NCBI GenBank assembly: GCA_021812735.1
Contig: JAKAMV010000310.1
Coordinates: forward strand, 1 to 9,675
Direction: 5' to 3'
From: Chloroflexota bacterium
GTDB taxonomy: Bacteria; Chloroflexota; Limnocylindria; Limnocylindrales; CSP1-4
Length of the DNA: 9,675 nucleotides
Position 1 is the first letter of the stretch; each line of letters begins with the position of its first letter. The notes under the pieces were generated by a model that saw only the letters and a program-made list of their open reading frames with translations, was not told the origin of the DNA and ran no database searches. The translations under genes were made by a program, and so were the position numbers. This document shows, piece by piece, positions 7,139 to 9,675 of this stretch.

Positions 7139-8173
7139 ATGCTCCAACTGCCGGGCGACGTCCATGTCGCCTTCACGCACTTGGCGGCGCTCGGGCTCGG
7201 CTCGATCCTCGAGGATGCTGGCTGCCGAGGTGTCGGGATCCACTGGACGGGATCCCTCGACGCGCGGCCCCTCCTGACCGCTCCGGGCCTCGACTGGGAT
7301 GTCGCCGCGCGCTCTGTCCGAGAGCACGCCGTCGCCCACGCGGCACCTGACGACTGGACGGCCGCCACGGTCGGCGGAGTGGCCGGTGGGGCCGGGCTGA
7401 TGAGCCCCCGGATCAAGCCGCCTACCGACGAGGACGGGTGGGTCGCGCTGGTCGAGGAACGGCGCTCCGTGATCGATCGCCAGATGCGTTCGCGCCATCT
7501 GCTCGACCTTGCTCTGATCGGCGCGCTGGGCGAACCCGCGTATTGGCGAGTGGACACCGAAGGCGTCCGTCGCCCGGACGAGGGTGCGAGCCGGTGGGAA
7601 CTGAAGACACGCAATCGCGGCGAGGACTTCGTCGCGCACCGGTTGCGCAGGCTCGCGATCATCGTCGCGGCGCGGGACCCGCGGTCGGTTCGCGACGGAC
7701 TCACCGGCGACTGTGTCGTGGATGAACTCGGCAAGGATGCCGTGGACGGCCGAACCGCCACCGGGCTCGCCGGGTTGGGGCCGGTGGACAACGCTCTGGC
7801 CTGGTGCGCTCTCTGGGGCATCAGCGCGTTTGCGGTGACCCCTCAGGTCGTCCGAGGTTCGAGGACTGCTGGCCACCTGCCTCGTCGACGGGGTGGCGCG
7901 GGGCGTCGCGAGGAGTGCTTCTATCTACCGATCCCGTCGCGACCGATCAGCCTCCCGCGCTTCCGCCACATCGCCTCCAGCGCGTCACTGCAGAACGTCC
8001 TGGAGGCCGACCTCGATGCCGACGCGGCCCACCTCAACGCAGACTCGGGCCGCTCGTGGCTGCTGGCTCGCCACATAGGCGCGGTCGTCCGCTTCCCGAT
8101 CGGAGTGTTCGGGAGCGCGAGTGCGCCCGAGCGGCGGGCCCTGATCGGCACCGTCATCCGGCTGCGGCCATGA
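7139..8173 (+). CDS. csb3: Putative Cas8-like subunit, Csb3 type (type I-G)
   Basis: A 344-residue protein with no enzymatic motif that I recognise. Its place between cas3 and cas4-cas1, in a locus with csb1 and csb2, is that of Csb3 (proposed Cas8u1); the locus order is, as I recall it, that of the Bifidobacterium animalis system for which csb3 was named. Expected role: large subunit of the effector complex, reading the PAM and recruiting Cas3. Supporting signs are weak: an opening strand and helix, VHVAFTHLAALGLGSIL at 8-24, resembling the start of Cas8/Csx17-type proteins, and a segment PVDNALAWCALWGISAFAVTP at 215-235 like the 'AL..LAL.G...F...P' block of that group. An arginine cluster at 249-257 could be a DNA-binding loop. 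It is about half the length of Csx17, the other type I-G large subunit, and nothing suggests truncation since both ends abut neighbours. The gene start is 2 bases after cas3; the stop overlaps cas4-cas1 by 4 bases. Assignment is mainly from context. Confidence 0.65.
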   Translation: MLQLPGDVHVAFTHLAALGLGSILEDAGCRGVGIHWTGSLDARPLLTAPGLDWDVAARSVREHAVAHAAPDDWTAATVGGVAGGAGLMSPRIKPPTDEDGWVALVEERRSVIDRQMRSRHLLDLALIGALGEPAYWRVDTEGVRRPDEGASRWELKTRNRGEDFVAHRLRRLAIIVAARDPRSVRDGLTGDCVVDELGKDAVDGRTATGLAGLGPVDNALAWCALWGISAFAVTPQVVRGSRTAGHLPRRRGGAGRREECFYLPIPSRPISLPRFRHIASSASLQNVLEADLDADAAHLNADSGRSWLLARHIGAVVRFPIGVFGSASAPERRALIGTVIRLRP

Positions 8174-9675
8174 CGCAGGTCGCCAGCGCGGACCACGGAA
8201 GCCAGGACCCGGTCCCCATCAGCCTCGTCGCGCATCACGTCTTCTGCCCGCGCCGCGCGTGGCTCGAGGCTGCCGGCGAGCGGACCGACACGTACCAGAT
8301 GGCAGTCGGGGTCGAGGCCCACGAGGCCACCGACGATCCGTCGACCGGCCGCCCCACGAACCTCCGTTCCGTGGAGGTCCTTGACACCGAGGTGGGGATC
8401 ACCGGGCGGTGCGACACCGTCGAGGTCGCGGGAGACGGCGGCCTCACCGTCGTCGAGTACAAGGCCGCGCCGGTCCGGCGCGAGCCATCGATCACGCCGC
8501 CGATGATCATTCAGCTCGCGCTCCAGGTCGGTGCCCTCCGCTCGATGGGCCATGTCGTCCGAGGTCAGGCCGTCTACTTCACGAATCACCGCGTCCGAGT
8601 GACCGTGGACCTTACCGAGTCCGACTTCGCCCGAGCCCGGGTGGCCGTCGCGGAGACCGTCGCGACGGTCGAGGGGTCGGACGCACCTGTGCCTCTCGAA
8701 GATGACGCGCGGTGCAGTTGGTGCTCACACGTGGCGGTGTGCCTCCCGGACGAGCGTGCCGGAGCCGAGGTTCACCGGCGCATCGTTGTCGCCGACCCGG
8801 ACTCGCAGGTCATCCACTTGGCAACACCTGGCGCCCGCGCGTCCGTCCGAGCTGGTCGGCTCCTCGTCAGCTCGCGAGGAGATGAGATCGCGTCGGTGCC
8901 CCTGGAACGGATCCAGGGGGTCGTTGTCCACGGGAACGTGGATCTCACGGGTGGGCTCATCCGGGAGTTGCTCTGGCGGTCCCTGACGGTCGTCTGGGTC
9001 ACGGGCACCGGTCGTGTCGTGGGCTGGTCCGTTCCCGGATCGGGTCCGAACGGGGCCGAGCGCGTGCGACAACACCTCGCGTCGGCGAATGGACGGCTGG
9101 ACCTTGCCAGGGAGTTCGTGAGCGCGAAGATCGCGAACCAGGCGACGATGCTGCGTCGCAACGGCCACGCGCCCGGCGCGGTCGAGGCCATGAGGATCCT
9201 GCAGCGCAATGCTGGCGCGACGCGGTCCCTGACGGCGTTGTTGGGGGTGGAGGGTGACGCTGCCGCCCGGTACTTCCTCGGCTTCGAGTCGATGCTCGCC
9301 GAGAGGGTGCGGTCGGCCGGGCTGATCTTCCGCGGCCGTTCTGGACGGCCCGCTCGCGACCCAATCAACGCATGCCTCAACTACGCCTACGCCCTGCTCC
9401 TTGCAGATGTCGTTCGCGCGGTCGTGGCGTGCGGTCTCGATCCGCACGCCGGGTTCCTGCACAGCAGCGTGCGCAACAAGCCGGCCCTCGCACTGGACCT
9501 TTGCGAAGAGTTCCGCGCGCCCGTTGCCGACTCCGTCGTCATCGGCGCGTTCAACAACGGTGAGCTCAGCCCGAGAGACTTCTCCGATGCCCTGGGGTCC
9601 ACGCGACTGCGCGAAGAAGGTCGTCGGGCGCTGATCGCCGCCTACGAACGACGCGTCGGTTCCGAATTCCGTCAC
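8170..9675 (+). CDS. cas4-cas1: Cas4-Cas1 fusion, spacer acquisition (3' end off window)
   Basis: One protein carrying the PAM-trimming Cas4 nuclease and the Cas1 integrase, as is usual in type I-G (GSU0057-like). 502 residues are visible without a stop; fused homologues are about 550 long, so perhaps 40-60 are missing at the right edge. Cas4 part (about 1-195): C26 in FCPRRAWLE and the trio C182, C185, C191 in RCSWCSHVAVC (iron-sulfur ligands), H51 in VEAHE, D82 in ITGRCD, E96 and K98 in VVEYKA, and Q115 in QLALQ: the complete RecB-type nuclease set. Cas1 part (about 205 onward): beta-strand start, L-x-R-x-V-V-V-H-G near 246-255, then E361 in LGVEGDAAARYF, RDPINACLNYAYALL at 396-410, H431 in GLDPHAGFLH, and D443/E446 in ALDLCEEFRAPVAD, the metal-binding triad. 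Both active sites look intact. The ATG at 8170 overlaps the upstream stop (ATGA). cas2 would be expected next, then the array. Confidence 0.95.
   Translation, partial: MTQVASADHGSQDPVPISLVAHHVFCPRRAWLEAAGERTDTYQMAVGVEAHEATDDPSTGRPTNLRSVEVLDTEVGITGRCDTVEVAGDGGLTVVEYKAAPVRREPSITPPMIIQLALQVGALRSMGHVVRGQAVYFTNHRVRVTVDLTESDFARARVAVAETVATVEGSDAPVPLEDDARCSWCSHVAVCLPDERAGAEVHRRIVVADPDSQVIHLATPGARASVRAGRLLVSSRGDEIASVPLERIQGVVVHGNVDLTGGLIRELLWRSLTVVWVTGTGRVVGWSVPGSGPNGAERVRQHLASANGRLDLAREFVSAKIANQATMLRRNGHAPGAVEAMRILQRNAGATRSLTALLGVEGDAAARYFLGFESMLAERVRSAGLIFRGRSGRPARDPINACLNYAYALLLADVVRAVVACGLDPHAGFLHSSVRNKPALALDLCEEFRAPVADSVVIGAFNNGELSPRDFSDALGSTRLREEGRRALIAAYERRVGSEFRH

Noticed and set aside
1567..9675. 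A wholly new defence system, or a type I-C system
   Set aside because: Csb1, Csb2, Cas3 with C-terminal HD and the Cas4-Cas1 fusion together define the known type I-G (I-U); the type I-C set (Cas5, Cas8c, Cas7, separate Cas4 and Cas1) is not what is seen.

Overview
The window comes from a GC-rich bacterium, probably an actinobacterium or a high-GC Chloroflexota-type organism. This rests only on base composition, GC-ending codons and general protein style; no rRNA or other marker is present. It holds two divergent blocks. The left block (positions 1-1034, minus strand) is the N-terminal part of a housekeeping gene, ilvD (dihydroxy-acid dehydratase, branched-chain amino acid synthesis), whose 3' end lies beyond the left edge. 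About 530 bases without a convincing gene follow (1035-1566).

The right block (1567-9675, plus strand) is a tightly packed CRISPR-Cas operon of type I-G (formerly I-U): csb1 (Cas7 backbone), csb2 (Cas5-Cas6 fusion), cas3 (helicase with the HD nuclease at the C-terminus), a 344-residue protein best read as a Csb3/Cas8-like subunit, and a cas4-cas1 fusion cut by the right edge. Junctions are +3, -4, +2 and -4 bases, so the whole set looks like one translationally coupled transcript. cas2 and the CRISPR array would be expected to the right of the window; neither is visible here.

Inferred division of labour: Csb2 would cut the CRISPR precursor RNA with its C-terminal Cas6-like part and cap the crRNA 5' end with its Cas5-like part. 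Csb1 copies would coat the spacer. The Csb3-like protein would fill the large-subunit place (PAM reading and Cas3 recruitment). Cas3 would unwind and degrade the target. Cas4-Cas1, with Cas2, would acquire new spacers with PAM selection by the Cas4 part.

The system is a known subtype, not a new one. The points of most interest are the short Csb3-type protein in place of the much longer Csx17, the poorly conserved and mostly undescribed character of that subunit, and small departures from consensus in Cas3 and Csb2.
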